Numbered from the stretch's first letter, positions 30,041 through 42,026 are shown. The stretch: DNA of 64,000 nucleotides from Prorocentrum cordatum (GCA_963575745.1 CAUYUJ010018862.1:110001-174000); one strand, 5' to 3'. Made by a program: numbers and translations. Notes: a model not told the origin generated them from the letters alone.

Positions 30041-30605
30041 CTCCTCGTCCTCCTCCTCCTCCTCCCTCCTTCCTCCTCTTCGTCCTCCTCCTGCTCCTCC
30101 TGCTCCTCCTCCTCCCTCCTTCCTCCTCTTCGTCCTCCTCCTGCTCCTCCTCGACCTTCGTCTTTCGTTCTTTCTGTCTTTCTCGGGTTTAGGGCAGAGG
30201 TTCGACGCCATCGGGACAGGATGAGAGCAAGATGAGAAAAGGTCTTAACGCCAATGCAGCGGCAACGGCAGAGCAGCAGCAGCCGCAACACGTCAGTGAG
30301 ATACATGCATCCTCCTGGCTTGAACTCTGTCCTCAGCTACTTAGCGTCCAGCGTAGACGTGAACAGAGCACAGCCGCGGCCCTTCCCAGACGATGTCTGG
30401 TACTCTCATATAAGTGTGACGTCACATCCTGGTCGAATGCTTATCAGGCAGCCCCCTCGACCACCTCCTCCTTCTCCTTCTCCTCCACCTTCTTCTTCCT
30501 TCCTTCTCCTCCTCCTCCTCCTTCTCCTCCTCCTCCTCCTCCTCCTCCTCCCCCTCCTCCTCCTTCTGCTCCTCCTCCTCCTTCTCCGCCCTCTTCCTTC
30601 GCCTC
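30040..30605. repeat. (TCC/TCCTCG)n tracts
   Basis: Pyrimidine triplet repeats lie at 30040-30160 (two near-identical ~60-bp halves) and 30460-30605, separated by mixed sequence. Confidence 0.85.
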
Positions 30606-30639
30606 CTCGTCGTCGGGAGGTGGAGGAGGAAAAAGAAGA

Positions 30640-31160
30640 GAGGACACGAGGGGGGGACGGAGGGAGGAGGAGGAGAGGGAAGGAGGGAGGGATAGACGGA
30701 GAACGGAGGAAGGAGGGATGATGATGATGATGGTGATGGTGATGGTGCTGATGATGATGCTTCTGATGCTGATGCTGATGCTGATGATGATGTAGATGTA
30801 GATGAACATGAAATGTAAACCGAAACTTATGATGCTGATTATAATGCTGATGCTGATACCGATGATGATGCTGCTGTTGATGATGAGGATGCAGATGACG
30901 ATGATGACGATGATGCTGCTGCTGATGATGATAGTGATGATAGTGATGATAGTGATGATGATGAGGATGATGACGAGGAGGAGGAGGAGGAGGAGGAGGA
31001 GGAGGAGGAGGAGGGGAGAGGAGGAGGGAGGAGGGAGGAGGAGGAGGGAGGAGGAGGAGGAGGAGGAGGAGGAGGAGGAGGAGCAGGAGGAGGAGGAGGA
31101 GGAGGAGGAGGAGGAGGAGGAGGAGGAGGAGGTGGTCGAGGAGTTGGAGGAGGAGGTGTT
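30640..31160. repeat. Purine tract, (GAT)n and (GGA)n
   Basis: GGA/GAG-rich at 30640-30715, GAT/GCT triplets at 30716-30975, then GAG/GGA at 30976-31160. Confidence 0.95.
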
Positions 31161-32223
31161 GGCAGCAGCGTTGCCGAGCCGGGCTGCAACTGCACGGGCA
31201 TGCGAGGATGCTCTCTCGACGCCGAGGGCGTTCACAAGGCGCCAGGGCGGGGAACGCCGGGGGAGGCTTCCCCCTCGGGCCCCCCCGAGACCCGGCCGAG
31301 AGGTCGGCGCGCTCGCTCTCCACAGGGCGCCAACTCCAACATCCTTTTCCCTCGAGCGTCCCAACCTGCGCGGCGGGAAGTGGCGATCAAACTACCCCAA
31401 TCCGGAACCAGAAAGTGAAACAAGAAGGATGCAGCTGGGACTCAGGGGTCCGGCCTACCCCTTACGCCAACTCCAACATCCCGAACATGGATGGGGCGTG
31501 GCTGGAGTCCAGGCTGGCGTCCATGTTGATGGCGCCGTCGGTTGCTCGCTCGCGGGAAAGGATGGGCCGAAAGCAGTGCGGACACGTCCGCAGGACACGC
31601 CAGAAGCCAATGCGGAAGGCCCGCGCGCGCGGTGCGAGGGGAAGCCCAGAGCGCCCTGGACGCAGCAGGTTCTCGAACGGACGTGGGAGGTCGTCGCGTA
31701 GCGCGCGGAGCGAAGAATCCCGAGGTGCCCTGACGAAACATATCCGGTTTCTTGGTGCGCGGCCGCACTGTACGTGTGCGATCGGGCGCAGCGGCGTGCC
31801 CAGCTTCGCTGCAGAAGCGGGGGAAAGGGTGGTATGCTGAAAGCATGATGGATGATGGTGCTCGTGGGCGGTGGTGTGTACCTCGGAGGGGGGCCAGGTC
31901 AGGGCGAGCAGCAGGCTTGGTGCGGGAACGGAGCGGGCGAAAGAGAGAACGAGGCAGTCGCCTTCGAACGGCGCGCCGCGCCGAGGAACGGAGGCGCAGA
32001 AGGCGCACCACGGCTTCCAGTGTCCTGGGGCACTTCATGCGCTCCGTTTTCCACACTGGTGTTCAGCGACTGCGCTCTGAGTGTCATCGTGTCGGAGAAT
32101 TCGGTTCGCGTGCAAAACAAACACAACTCTGGAATGGATGTACGGGAGGGCGAGAGAGACCTGATATGATGTGATGTTCGCGCTTCCTGTTTGACCTTTG
32201 CCTATCCGGCTCCCTTTTCTGCT
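31161..32223. other. No gene recognised
   Basis: GC-rich mixed sequence. The word CCAACTCCAACATCC recurs at about 31330 and 31470. Open frames overlap on both strands with no recognisable domain. Confidence 0.45.
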
Positions 32224-32440
32224 CTATCTCGTCCTCTCTTTCCCTCTCTCTCTCTCTTTCTCTCGTCTCTCGCGTCTGTCCCGCCTCTCGTTATTCGTCT
32301 TTCGTCCCTCCCTCTCTCTGCATCTCCATATATATTTCGCTCTCTCCTCTTCTCGTGCTTTCTTTTCTCATGCTCTGTCTCATGATGTCAGCTCTTCTCT
32401 CTCTCTCTCTCTCGCTCTCTGTCTCTCCCTCCTCCCTAAT
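32224..32440. repeat. (TC)n-rich pyrimidine tract
   Basis: Dense TCTC and CTCTCTC runs over about 200 bp. Confidence 0.9.
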
Positions 32441-32789
32441 CTCTCTCGCCCCCCCTCATTCGAACGCTGTCTCATCACCTCCAACCGCTCCATCTGGGGC
32501 GAGGAGGGGGGGCAGCGACTCCTGCGGCTTCGCCTCCAGCGGCGTCAACTGGACCTGGGGGCCCGCAGCCCGTCGCTTCGATAATCCCTGCCACTGCCTG
32601 GCAACCGTGTCCTTAAGCAGGGGCGGGGGCATAGGTAGTGCAACAAGATCTTGGCGTCCGCGTCCCCAATCCCGTGCCCAGCATAGTTTTCCGCCATCCT
32701 GCCCAGCGCAAGCTCACCAGATATGCACAGGACAGAAAAGGAACAGAAATGGCAAGATTCCTCAGAGCGTACAAGAAGCGCGGGGCTGC

Positions 32790-33360
32790 CTCAGTCAATG
32801 TTCCTTTGCTTGACCTCTGATTTTTTTTATCCGTTCGTGCAAATCCATGTGATCCTCCATTGTCAACAGGCTGGTGAGGGTGACATTACCTGCGACGATG
32901 TCACAAATCTGTACAAATGGTCGGTCCGGGCGTACCTCGGATAGGCAATAATTTGGCGCGGCGCAGCCGCGAATGTTAAATCAATGTGGCGGGAGCCACA
33001 AGGGCCAGGAATTTTGTCCGCGATGTTCAGCGCGGAGCTGTACAAGACTTTGGGCCAGCCTGGGCTGGAGGAGGATCAATCAATATTCCTTTGCTTGACC
33101 TCTGACATGTGTTACCCGTTCGTGCAAATCCATGTGATCCTCCGTTGTCAACAGGCTGGTGAGGGTGACATTACCTGCGACGATGTCACAAATCTGTACA
33201 AATGATCGGTCCGGGCGTACCTCGGATAGGCAGTAATTTGGCGCGGCGCAGCCGCGAATGTTAAATCAATGTGGCGGGAGCCACAAGGGCCAGGAATTTT
33301 GTCCGCGATGTTCAGCGCGGAGCTGTACAAGGCTTTGGGCCAGCCTGGGCTGGAGGAGGA
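32790..33360. repeat. 285-bp tandem duplication
   Basis: Two copies (offset 285 bp) share long near-identical stretches including CCGTTCGTGCAAATCCATGT, GGCGCGGCGCAGCCGCGAAT and GAGCTGTACAAG. Short open frames are duplicated with it. No gene is recognised. Confidence 0.9.
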
Positions 33361-33406
33361 AAATCAAAACTGCGCAAACAAAGCTCATCGGAATTGCGTT
33401 TGCAGC

Positions 33407-34982
33407 TCACCAACTGGGCCACAGCTCATTGACATAACTTAGCATGCTGGCGAAGGTGCTGCTGGAGTCTTCGTCAGCATGCTTGTCCCGAGCATTGTCG
33501 GCTAAGCTCTCCTGGATGTCATCGTCCATCACATCCTCCAGTGTGGCATCTTCTGCCAACTTCTCCTGGAGGACATCGTCCGTCAAGCGCTCGCTGCTCG
33601 TTTCGACGCAATGAACATATTAGGGCGAGGTGCTGCGCGTCATAAGATGCATGCTGGGGCTGCGCCATTCCATGCGCCACTCGGGCAAATGGGCTGCACC
33701 GCGCTCATCCTTAACGCCAGACGCATCAAGAGCCGGGAACCGAGAGAAAAACGCCCATGTCCTGCCACGCTCATACCACAGGCGGAACTTGAGGGCAGCT
33801 GAGATGCAGCACGTCGTCTTCCGGCCAACGGTCTTCTGCACCTCGCTGTCCATGTGAAGCTCGCGCACCCAAATGCTCTCGCCTTCTTGGCGTAGCCACC
33901 TCCACACGTGGATTTGTCCATCCCCGCTGCGGCAGAAGCTGACGTGGAGCGCCTCCTCTACCAGAACGACCCCACGGACGTCGTTCCTTGGAAGAGGGGC
34001 GATCGCGGGACTCCCAGGGAACGCCATGAGGTGTGTGTGGGTACAGTCACGAAGGCTTTCATCGCTGAGCACACCCATCACTTCACCAATGCCCAGCTTC
34101 ACGCAAACGAGCCGGTTCACCCAAGACATTGGCACTTCTGTGGTCGGCGTAGAATGCTGAAAGCTGTCGTGGGCGTTAAGCTGGAGCTGCGCAATGTCAT
34201 CGGCGATGAGTGCTTCTTCGAAGCTCTCGTTGAGGAAGTCGAAAGCGTTGCCGCCACGCACGTGGATCACGTCACCGCCAACCGTCTCACAGGCCAGATC
34301 AACGACGTCCATGTTGTAGAAGATTCTCCCATTGGAGCCAGGAATGTCGGACATGAGCGTGAAAAGGACTGGAGGATCGATTGTCAACGGACAGAGCGTC
34401 CAGCCTACCTTGCCAAGCGAAAGCAGCAAGTTGAGCCTGAACTTGAGTCACGATGGCTTCGGACCCTTACTTAACCTCTGATATGATGTCCTCGAGCTCA
34501 ACGCCACTTCCCTTTCCATGCGGACTACTCATGAGGTCAATACCTTCCCGTGTAGAAGAGACCACACACAATCCCACAACAAACTCATCACGGAGGTCAG
34601 AGTCCTTCCGTAGAACAGCGCTCCCGAGATCAATGTCTTGCCCGCAAGAGGCAGCACTCTGTTTTCCTGAGTAGAAGATCCGCCACTGTGCCTTGTACGC
34701 GCTGAGTTGTGGAAGAATGCCAAAGGCTGTCTGGTAGGGGTTCGGAATTTTCATAAGCGGGGTCCCCCTGCCAACATAATCTGCATGCATCGCCCACCCA
34801 TCCCGACGCCACGATCCCTCGCACAAAAACAACGAGCCACGCTCCTGAGGCCGCGATCCATTGTAAACAAATACCATCCGCGCCCCGAGCTTCCAATGCG
34901 GCAAATGCAGGCAACCAAGGACACCAAGACGGCCCAAGCGGCCTCGAAGACGGCCCAAGATGGACCCAATGTGGCCAATCAT
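33407..34982 (-). CDS. Three-exon gene of unknown function
   Basis: Exon 1 (34476-34982 or shorter) includes GARMVFVYNGSRPQERGS and WRRDGWAMHADYVG. Exon 2 (33716-34408) includes VGWTLCPLTIDPPVLF and GDGQIHVWRWLRQEGESIWV. Exon 3 (33407-33589) encodes an acidic tail with repeated LxxDVLQEKLAED-like units, ending ...SYVNELWPSW and TGA. Two phase-0 GT-AG introns of 67 and 126 bases join the exons; both begin GTTAAG. The second removes an in-frame TAA. Without it the frame still matches exon 3, so a nonsense mutation is the alternative. The start is uncertain: the ATG at 34982 lies in a GGCCCAAGATGG-type repeat, and MVFVYNG at 34877 is plausible (425 codons against 460). No family is recognised. 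Ordinary residue composition and spliceable frames favour a real host gene. Confidence 0.5.
33590..33715 (-). other. Predicted intron 2
   Basis: 126 bases, GGC|GTTAAG donor and AGCGAG|C acceptor, phase 0. It contains the TAA that would otherwise end the protein at 33620. Confidence 0.35.
34409..34475 (-). other. Predicted intron 1
   Basis: 67 bases, GAG|GTTAAG donor and TTGGCAAG|G acceptor, phase 0. It joins two frames that are offset by one. Confidence 0.5.
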
Positions 34983-35330
34983 GACCTCAGGACGGCACGC
35001 GATGCCTCTAAGAGGGCGTCAAATGGCCACAGGGGGACCTCCAACAGGGCCCGAAGAAGCCACTATCATTGAGTACCATTGATTTTGCATGATTTTCACA
35101 TTCTCGCCTTTTCGGGCTTCCGTCCGCTCAAGACGGCCCACGATGCCTCCACGATGGCCCCAAGACGGCCCAAGAGGCCCTCGAGAGGACCCAAGGTAGT
35201 CCAAGAGGGCCCAAGATGCATCCAAAACGGCCCCCAGACGGCCTGTCGACGGCCTAAGACGGCCCCCGGGCACCCTCCATACGGCCAAGAGGGCCCCAAG
35301 ACTGCCAAAGAGCGCCCCGAGACGGCGTGC
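34915..35330. repeat. GGCCCAAGA-type minisatellite
   Basis: Degenerate tandem words such as GACGGCCCAAGATGG and GAGGGCCC. The same repeat family reappears at 37.3-37.7, 42.8-43.2, 50.4-50.7 and 51.3-53.4 kb. Confidence 0.8.
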
Positions 35331-35429
35331 GAGGGTGGAGAGGGAAGGGCATGGGCAGGGGACGGGGGCTCTGCGCAGCGGGAGAGGGCGGGGGGCAGGG
35401 GGAGGTGCAGGAGAGGGCAGGGGAGATGC

Positions 35430-35970
35430 AGGAGGAGGAGGAGGAGGAGGAGGAGGAGGAGGAGGAGGAGGAGGAGGAGGCAGACTGGGAAGTGGCTGGG
35501 GGGGCATGAACTGTCCGCCCCCTTGCTCCTGCAGTGCCGTCCGCTCTGGCACCGCTTCACGTCACCTGCCCGCCGCTTCAGGAGGGACGCGCACCACCTG
35601 TGAACCAGTCCCCGCCAGAATCTCGCTGGGGCCCTCAAAGAAAAACGCGCGAGGGGAGGGAGAGGGCAGGAAGGTGTGGCGGGGGGGAGCGGGAAGGCAG
35701 GATGGGGCACGAGAGCGAAAGAGGAAGCGAGAGAGAGAGGGAGAAAACGAGAGAGAGAGAGAGAGAGAAATGAATAGAGAGAGACGGCGAGGGGAATTTC
35801 CGGGGAGACCTCCCCTCCACCTCGAGGGGGCGTCGGAAAGGATCTCTCCGGGACCCTCCCTTCCGGGAGTGGAGGCCTCCCGAAGGCCTCAAGGAAACCC
35901 CTGTGGGCACGGAGGAGGAGGAGGAGGAGGAGGAGGAGGAGGAGGAGGAGGAGGAGGAGGAGGAGGAGCA
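35430..35970. repeat. (GGA)n, (GA)n and (GGA)n tracts
   Basis: GGA triplets at 35430-35481 and 35910-35970, with a GA-rich tract at about 35715-35790. GC-rich sequence between them shows no gene. Confidence 0.9.
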
Positions 35971-36069
35971 CCCTGGGCGGCCTTGCGGCCACTGCCGTCA
36001 GCGCCCTTGTCCGCCCTGCGCGCGCCACGATGCCCGCCAGAGGACACAGCCTGCAAGGCCGGCTGCGTC

Positions 36070-36270
36070 GGGCCTCCTCCTCCTGCCGTTGCTGCTGCTG
36101 CTCCTCCTCTCCTCCTCGTCCAACATATCCTCTTCGTCTATCCTAAACATCCTCCGTCTCCTCCTCTTCCCTTTTCCTCGTCCTCCTCCTCCTCCTCCTC
36201 TTCCTCCTCCTCTTAATTCACCCCTTCTCCACCTCCTCCTCCTCCTCCTTCTGCTGTTACCTCCCCCTCC
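36070..36270. repeat. (TCC)n tracts
   Basis: Imperfect TCC/CTC triplets with short unique interruptions. Confidence 0.85.
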
Positions 36271-36679
36271 TCATGCCCCATTCCCCCTCCCCGTCCCTCC
36301 TTGTCCTGTCTACGCCTCCTCCACCCCCGTGGCGATGACAAAGAACTGGAAGAGGATGACCATAATGGTGATGGTGATGCTAGGTGTGACGGTGATGATG
36401 ATGCGTGGTGGTGGTCATGGCGATTGTGATGACGATGAAGAAAGACAAACTCAATTTATGAGAAACATGTGTAGACGGAATCAGAGCATGAAGACGGAGG
36501 ACGACGACGAGGAGGGAAGACGAGGAAAATGAACGAGGGAGGAGAACGTCGCAACGATCGCAAATCTCCTCGCTTACCCGGAAGCCGAAGCGGCAAACAC
36601 AGAAAGATAATCAACGGCAATAACGAGGGGCACAACTCAAATAACTCATAATATCTATCATGATAATTTGAACCAGCAG

Positions 36680-37140
36680 CCGGGAAGGGACACACTTGTT
36701 CACCGTGTTCGCCAATGTGGTGGCGTGCGAAAACTGCCGACACTTGTCCAACACCTGAGAGGCAATACGCTTGCTCAACACTTTCGTCTTCAGCTTGATG
36801 GTTTGACGCACCCGACGCAACGTACCCATCAGCCCGAAAGGGATGGACTTGAGCGGCGCTGTCGTATTAACCTTGGTGGCTTGCGACACCCGTCGGAACT
36901 TGTGCAGCAAGGGAGAAACGCTTGCTCAGCGCTTTCGACTTCAGCTTAGTGGCAAGCGACGCCCGCCGAAACTTGTCCAGCGCCCCAGAGGGGGACACAC
37001 TTGCCCATCGCTTTCGTCTTCAACTTGACATCTTGACGCAGTAAGTGGGCCGCGCCCAACAGGAACAAACACACTTGCTCGGCGCTTCCAACATCACCAC
37101 TGGCCACACTTGCTCAGCGTTCCGACGTCAAGCTTCTGGC
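36680..37140. repeat. ~65-bp minisatellite
   Basis: Units contain CACACTTGCTCAGCGCTTTC, GACTTCAGCTT and GCGACGCCCG, repeated about seven times with divergence. Confidence 0.75.
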
Positions 37141-37264
37141 TTGCAACGCCATGATCAGGAGTATCAACAACAAGAACATGATAATCTCGATCAACATCTT
37201 CAAGAACCCCTAGTCGCCGAAGGCCTGGAAACTCGCGTTCTGCATGGAACGCCCAATTCGCGAT

Positions 37265-37720
37265 GTGCTGCAGGCAGTTCTCCTGGGAGCTTCCGGGAGC
37301 TCCTGGGAGCACAAGACGCTCCCAGAAGGCCCCTGGAGCGCCCCCAAGAGAGCCCAAGAAGCAAACATCGTCGCACTCCCTCCGAGAAACGTGCGCTATT
37401 AGCATACTTGCACGTTTCTACCCCCTAGCGGCTCCAGAATGCTCGAAGAAGGGCCCAAAAGAGGCCCCAGAGGGGGAACACGACCGGACATTTCGAGCCC
37501 TCCGCCCCAAGACGACCTCCGAGACCGCCAGCAGGCCTCAAGAAGCCCCCCAGACGCTCCAGGAGGCACCAAAGAGGCCCAAATCAGGCCCCAAGATGCC
37601 ACCAAGCTTCCACCGAGAGGCCCCAAAGACACCCCACACCCACCTCCAAGAGGCTTCGGAGAGGCCTCCCAAGATATCCTCACAGGCATCCAAGAGTCCT
37701 CTGGGTTGCAACCAAGGCAA
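37265..37720. repeat. GGCCCC/AAGAGGCCC-type minisatellite
   Basis: Degenerate AAGAGGCCCC and CAGGCCTCAAGA words of the dispersed family described at 34.9 kb. Confidence 0.7.
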
Positions 37721-38740
37721 GGTGGCGGGATGGGCCGAAGGCCATTTGATACTTCAAAGCAGATGACACCGCTTCGCGAACTTGTTGAATTGACGGCCGA
37801 TGCACGAATCGATTGGAAGACATCTCGACACAAATTTACATAAAGATCGAGCGAAGATCAGCCACACCTGTCACTCCCCGAAATCAGATGGCGGGAGATG
37901 GAAACGAGGGCCCAAGAAAGGCCGCCAAACTGTCTCAGGGTGGCCACCAGAACGCTCCGCGAGGCAACAGTGCCGGCACCAGTGCCCAGCTACGGTCGGG
38001 CATCTCTGCTTACCGTGTCGCGGCGGCGGCCCCAGCGACACACTATGCCTTGCGAGTGGATAGCGTATCGAGGAGGAGGAGGAGGAGGAGGAGGAGGAGG
38101 AGGAGGAGGAGGAGGAGGAGGAGGGAGTGGAGGAGGAGGAGGGGTCGAGGCGGGGACTGGGCCGTGGATGGCGTGCCGCTCCAGAGCGTGGTGGGCCAGA
38201 ACTCGTCCTCCTCCTCCTCCTCCTCCTCCTCCTCCTCCTCCTCCTCCTCCTCTCCTGCCCCTCGCCCCTTCCCCTGGCCCCCGCCCCTTCCCTCCGCCTC
38301 CGCCCCTTCCTCCGTGGGCTCGCGAGGGCGGCTCCAGAAGGCCGCGCGCGCTGGCCAACCCCTGCCGCACACGCCAGGCGCGCAGGGGGAGGGCGCACCA
38401 GCCCGAGCGAGAAGCGGACGCATTCGCGTGCAAGAACAAGCACAAACAATGGAGGGATGAGCGCCCGCGCCAGTCAAGCAGCAGAAGCTCCGGGGCCTGC
38501 TGCTGCCGGCGCGCACAGGAGGGAGGGAGTCACCTGCAGGAGGATGGGAGGGAGGGAGTGGGGACCGTCCAAATTTTTCGCCACAGCGTAGAGCAACTGA
38601 ACACCTCACTCTCAAGCAGAACAACTGAACACTTCACTCTCAACCGCTATATATCACCACAACGAAGCTGCTCCACAACGTGAGACGGAGGGTGGAGACC
38701 GCCCACATGGTGTCGGAACACATGGGGTCGCAGGGTCGCA
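37721..38740. other. No gene recognised; (GGA)n 38070-38125 and (TCC)n 38204-38252
   Basis: Two triplet tracts of opposite strand sense lie about 80 bp apart and could pair as an inverted repeat. At 38590-38640 the word GAACACTTCACTCTCAA is tandemly repeated. No gene is recognised. Confidence 0.55.
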
Positions 38741-38875
38741 ATGCATCGACGATGCACTGGCGATGTTGGCGCGGAGAGAGGCGGGCTCCGAATCGAACTG
38801 CGTCGCCGATGCATCTGTGATGCGGCGCGATCCTCCGACCCCATCTACTCTGGCCCCCCTATTGGGTCGGCCTGG
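38740..38875. repeat. Palindromic dispersed repeat, copy 3
   Basis: Diverged copy with GCGTCGCCGATGCATC, TGCGGCGCGATCCTCCGACC and GGGTCGGCCTGG, matching the copies near 22.5 and 26.5 kb. Confidence 0.65.
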
Positions 38876-38898
38876 GGGGAGGGAAGAAGGAAAAAGGG

Positions 38899-38930
38899 AT
38901 GGATGGATGGATGGATGGATGGATGGAGGA
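38899..38930. repeat. (GGAT)n microsatellite
   Basis: Seven to eight tandem GGAT units. Confidence 0.9.
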
Positions 38931-39208
38931 TATTTGTGATCGTCCAGTAATGCCGAACGTGCCAGCGGCGAAGCAGAACGGAGCGAAGGAAAGAGGAAGG
39001 TAAGTGGCAAGGAGGAATGGAGGAAAAAGGGAAAGAGGGAGGAAGAGGAAGGAGGAAGGGTGGGGAAGAGGAACGAAGGCAAGGGAGGCAGGGATGGATC
39101 ACTGACCACACTGCCAAGTGTGCGAGCGGGCCGCCGCTGAAGATTTCTTCGGGCGAGTCATGGATCAGCCGAAGAACTGCCAATTGGGGACGCCCAGTTG
39201 TTTAGGAA

Positions 39209-39375
39209 TTAGGGGGGGGGCGAGGCAAGCAGGCAGGCAGGCAGGACCCGTGCCGCCTGGGCCGGCCTGTACGCCAGCATGAGGTCCGCCCGCGCGCGGG
39301 CCGCCCTCGCGTTCTCGTCGCCCTCGCGGTCGTTGCCTTCGCTGGCGGCGTCTGGCGCCGGGCTTCTCTTCTCCT
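39209..39375 (-). CDS. Short hidden coding segment
   Basis: A minus-strand frame with strong third-position G/C bias (about 90%, against ~73% at first and ~55% at second positions). It encodes PAPDAASEGNDREGDENA followed by RAARARADLMLAYRPAQAAR and ends at a TAA (39209) after a GCAG-repeat-encoded tail. An AG acceptor is possible just upstream (GCGCACCAG|GAG). No family is recognised; an exon or gene fragment is likely. The start is approximate. Confidence 0.4.
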
Positions 39376-39419
39376 GGTGCGCAGGAGGGGGAGGGGCCAG
39401 GGAGGGGGAAAGGATGATC

Positions 39420-39495
39420 ACGAGGAGGAGGATGATAATGATGATGAGGAGAAGGATGAGGAGGATGAGGAGGAAGAGGAGGAGGAGGAGGAGAA
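39420..39495. repeat. (GAT/GAG)n tract
   Basis: GAT and GAG triplets mixed with AGG. Confidence 0.85.
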
Positions 39496-41034
39496 ACTAT
39501 ACTTGCGGGGGCTGGAAGCTGCATGAGAGAAAGCAATCAGATGTATAGTGCGGGGCTTTTACTCATATGCAGTCATCCAGTAAGACGATATGCGCTCGGG
39601 CCAAACAGCGGCCACCTCTCTTACTTGAGTCAGGATTGTGTGGGCGATCGAACAGCCATGGTGGAGAAGGGAGACCAAAGGAAAAAGGGAACTAGAACTG
39701 TCCAGCCATAAGCACATTCTAGACTCGGCAGGGAGACGCCGTCGCTGTCTGACCTGACGGGCGCGCGCGTGAGGGCGCAAACTCATCCACTGTACTGGTG
39801 GGAGGAAAAGGAGGAGAAGACGAGGAACACCAATCTCCAAGAAGTGCCAGTACTAAACATCCCGACCTTTCTACACATGCGATGAACAAATCACGTCGTG
39901 CGGAAGGGCAACGATTTGTGAACGGCCCACGCCCTCGGAGGCGCCCTTCGCGGGCCCCCGCACCAGCCCTGCGGTACTAAAGGGCGATAGCCGCTGCGCT
40001 AAGGAGAAGAACTGATAGGCACTGACGCGCGGACAGGGGGAGGGAGGAGGGCGAGGGATGGGGAGGAGGAGGAGGGGGAGGCGGAGGACGCGGTTGGAGG
40101 GAGGGAGAGATGGAGGACAGGCGGGCGGGCGAGGGCAAGGAGGAGGAGGAGGCGGAGAGTCAGGCGAAAGATGATGATGCTGCTGATGCTGATGGTGCTG
40201 ATGCTTCTATGATGTGGCTTGGTGTGATGTGGTAGCATGTGATATGATGTCACAAGGTAAGATGCTACGTGATCGCGCCCAACAGACAGGACGCCTCGAG
40301 GAGCGAGAGAGGCGGGAGAGCTCCGCGGGCTCCTGCGCCACGGCAGCGCTGGGGATGCAACCCGCCTGCGCCTGCCGGTGCGGCCAGTCACGCTGCGCAC
40401 GGCCGTGCAGCCCAGCGCGCTGGAAGGGCGTGCGCCTCGGCTGCTGTGCGTCGAGCCGTTCCTCTCGTGGGTGCACCGCCCCCTCGGGCGTCGGCCTGGG
40501 CTCCCGGCCCGCTGGCCAAAGGTTCGAGCGCCCGACCTTGTCAGACGCGCTGCGCCTCCCCCGCGCGCCTCCAGAAAGTATGGGAGGGAGGGGCAGGACG
40601 TCAGGTGTGGCGCGACCGCGTCTGGCGCATCGGCACTCGACCCCGCGAAACGAGGAGGAGGTCGACCCGATGTCGGGGGTTGCTACAAGGTACCCCTGGT
40701 CCAAGGTGCCCTCAGCTTTTCGCTCAATTTTGGAGCCCCTGGGCCCCCTGGGCCTCGTGAGGGGGTGCTCTGGAGGCCGTGGGGCCGTCGGGCTTCCTTC
40801 CTTTCCCCTCTTCTCCCCCTCCTTCCCCCTTCCTTCCTTCCCTTCTCCCCTTTCTTCCTTTCCCCCTTCCCCCGCCGTGGGCATCAGGGTTGGGCCCCGC
40901 CCCATCCCTGGCGCATCGGACCCAACTTGCGTTCCGCTTTTCGAGCTCCCTGCGTTTTCTCGGATCCCCAAAACCGCACAATCCCAAGAAGAAGCGCTTG
41001 GGCCCCAACTCTTCCTCTCACTCTCTCTCTCCTC
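39496..41034. other. No gene recognised; one possible exon at 40320-40590
   Basis: A plus frame at about 40320-40590 (including VQPSALEGRAPRLLCVEPFL) has moderately biased third positions and ordinary composition, but no start, splice context or domain supports it. The stretch 40795-40875 is TTCC-rich. Confidence 0.4.
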
Positions 41035-41353
41035 CTTCTCCTCCTCCTCCTCCTCCTCCTCCTCACCACCACCACCACCATCATCACCATCACCATCACC
41101 ATCACCATCACCATCACCATCACCATCACCATCACCATCACCATCACCATCACCATCACCATCACCATCACCATCACCATCACCATCACCATCACCATCA
41201 TCATCACCATCACATCACCATCACCATCACCATCACCATCACCATCATCACCATCATCCCATTATCACCATCATCACCATCATCACCATCATCATTCATC
41301 ACCATCACCATCACCATCACCATCACCATCACCATCATCATCTCATCATCATC

Positions 41354-41400
<47 letters not shown>

Positions 41401-41437
41401 GCATCAGCATCATCATCATCGTCATCGTCATCGTCAT

Positions 41438-41478
<41 letters not shown>

Positions 41479-41620
41479 TCATCACCATCTTTTTCCTTCC
41501 CATGTTTTTTTTCCTTCCTCCTCCTCCTCCTCCGTCTCCTCCTCCCCCTCCTCCTCATCCTCCTACTCCTGCTCCTGGTCCTCCTTCTCCGCCTCCTCGT
41601 CCCCCTCCCCCTTCCCTTTC
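41035..41620. repeat. (CTC)n, (CATCAC)n, (CAT)n and (TCC)n
   Basis: A hexamer CATCAC array at about 41066-41335 contains some thirty-odd units. It follows a short CTC tract and precedes pure CAT triplets (41336-41490) and TCC repeats (41515-41620). Confidence 0.95.
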
Positions 41621-41799
41621 GCCCCCTCCTGCCCTTCCCCTGGATATCCTGCAGTATATCCTCGAAGGCCGCCGCGGCGGGGCATCGCGGCGTGGACACC
41701 GGAGACCTGGCGCGTCACGGCCCCGCTGGGGGGGGGGAGGAACGGAGGCGGTGAGGTCGGGAAGGGGAAGGGCGGGTGGGAGGGAAATGAAGGATTAAT

Positions 41800-42026
41800 A
41801 TGGCGAATGAGGAGGAGGCGGATGAGGAGGAGGAGGGGGAGGAAGGGGATGATGAAAAGGAGGAGGAGGAGGAGGAGGAGGCGGCGGACGAGGAGGAGGA
41901 GGAGAAGGAAGAGAGGAGGGGCAGAAGGATAGGAGGAGGAGGAGGAGGAGGGGGAGGAGGAGGAGGAGGAGGAGGAGGAGGAGGAGGAGGAGGAGGAGAA
42001 GGAGGAGGAGGAGGAGGAGGAGGAGG
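41800..42026. repeat. (GGA)n tract
   Basis: GGA/GAG triplets, followed at 42030-42170 by a degenerate TGTCCCGCGG / TGTCCTGTGG repeat. Confidence 0.95.

Noticed and set aside
39955-40020. Possible tRNA on the minus strand
   Set aside because: Some TAGCGCAG-like similarity to a D-arm, but no B-box GGTTCGA and no cloverleaf.
40214-41932. Plus-strand frames of 340-570 codons with poly-His, Ser-Pro or Ile-Thr
   Set aside because: Caused by the CATCAC and CAT arrays.
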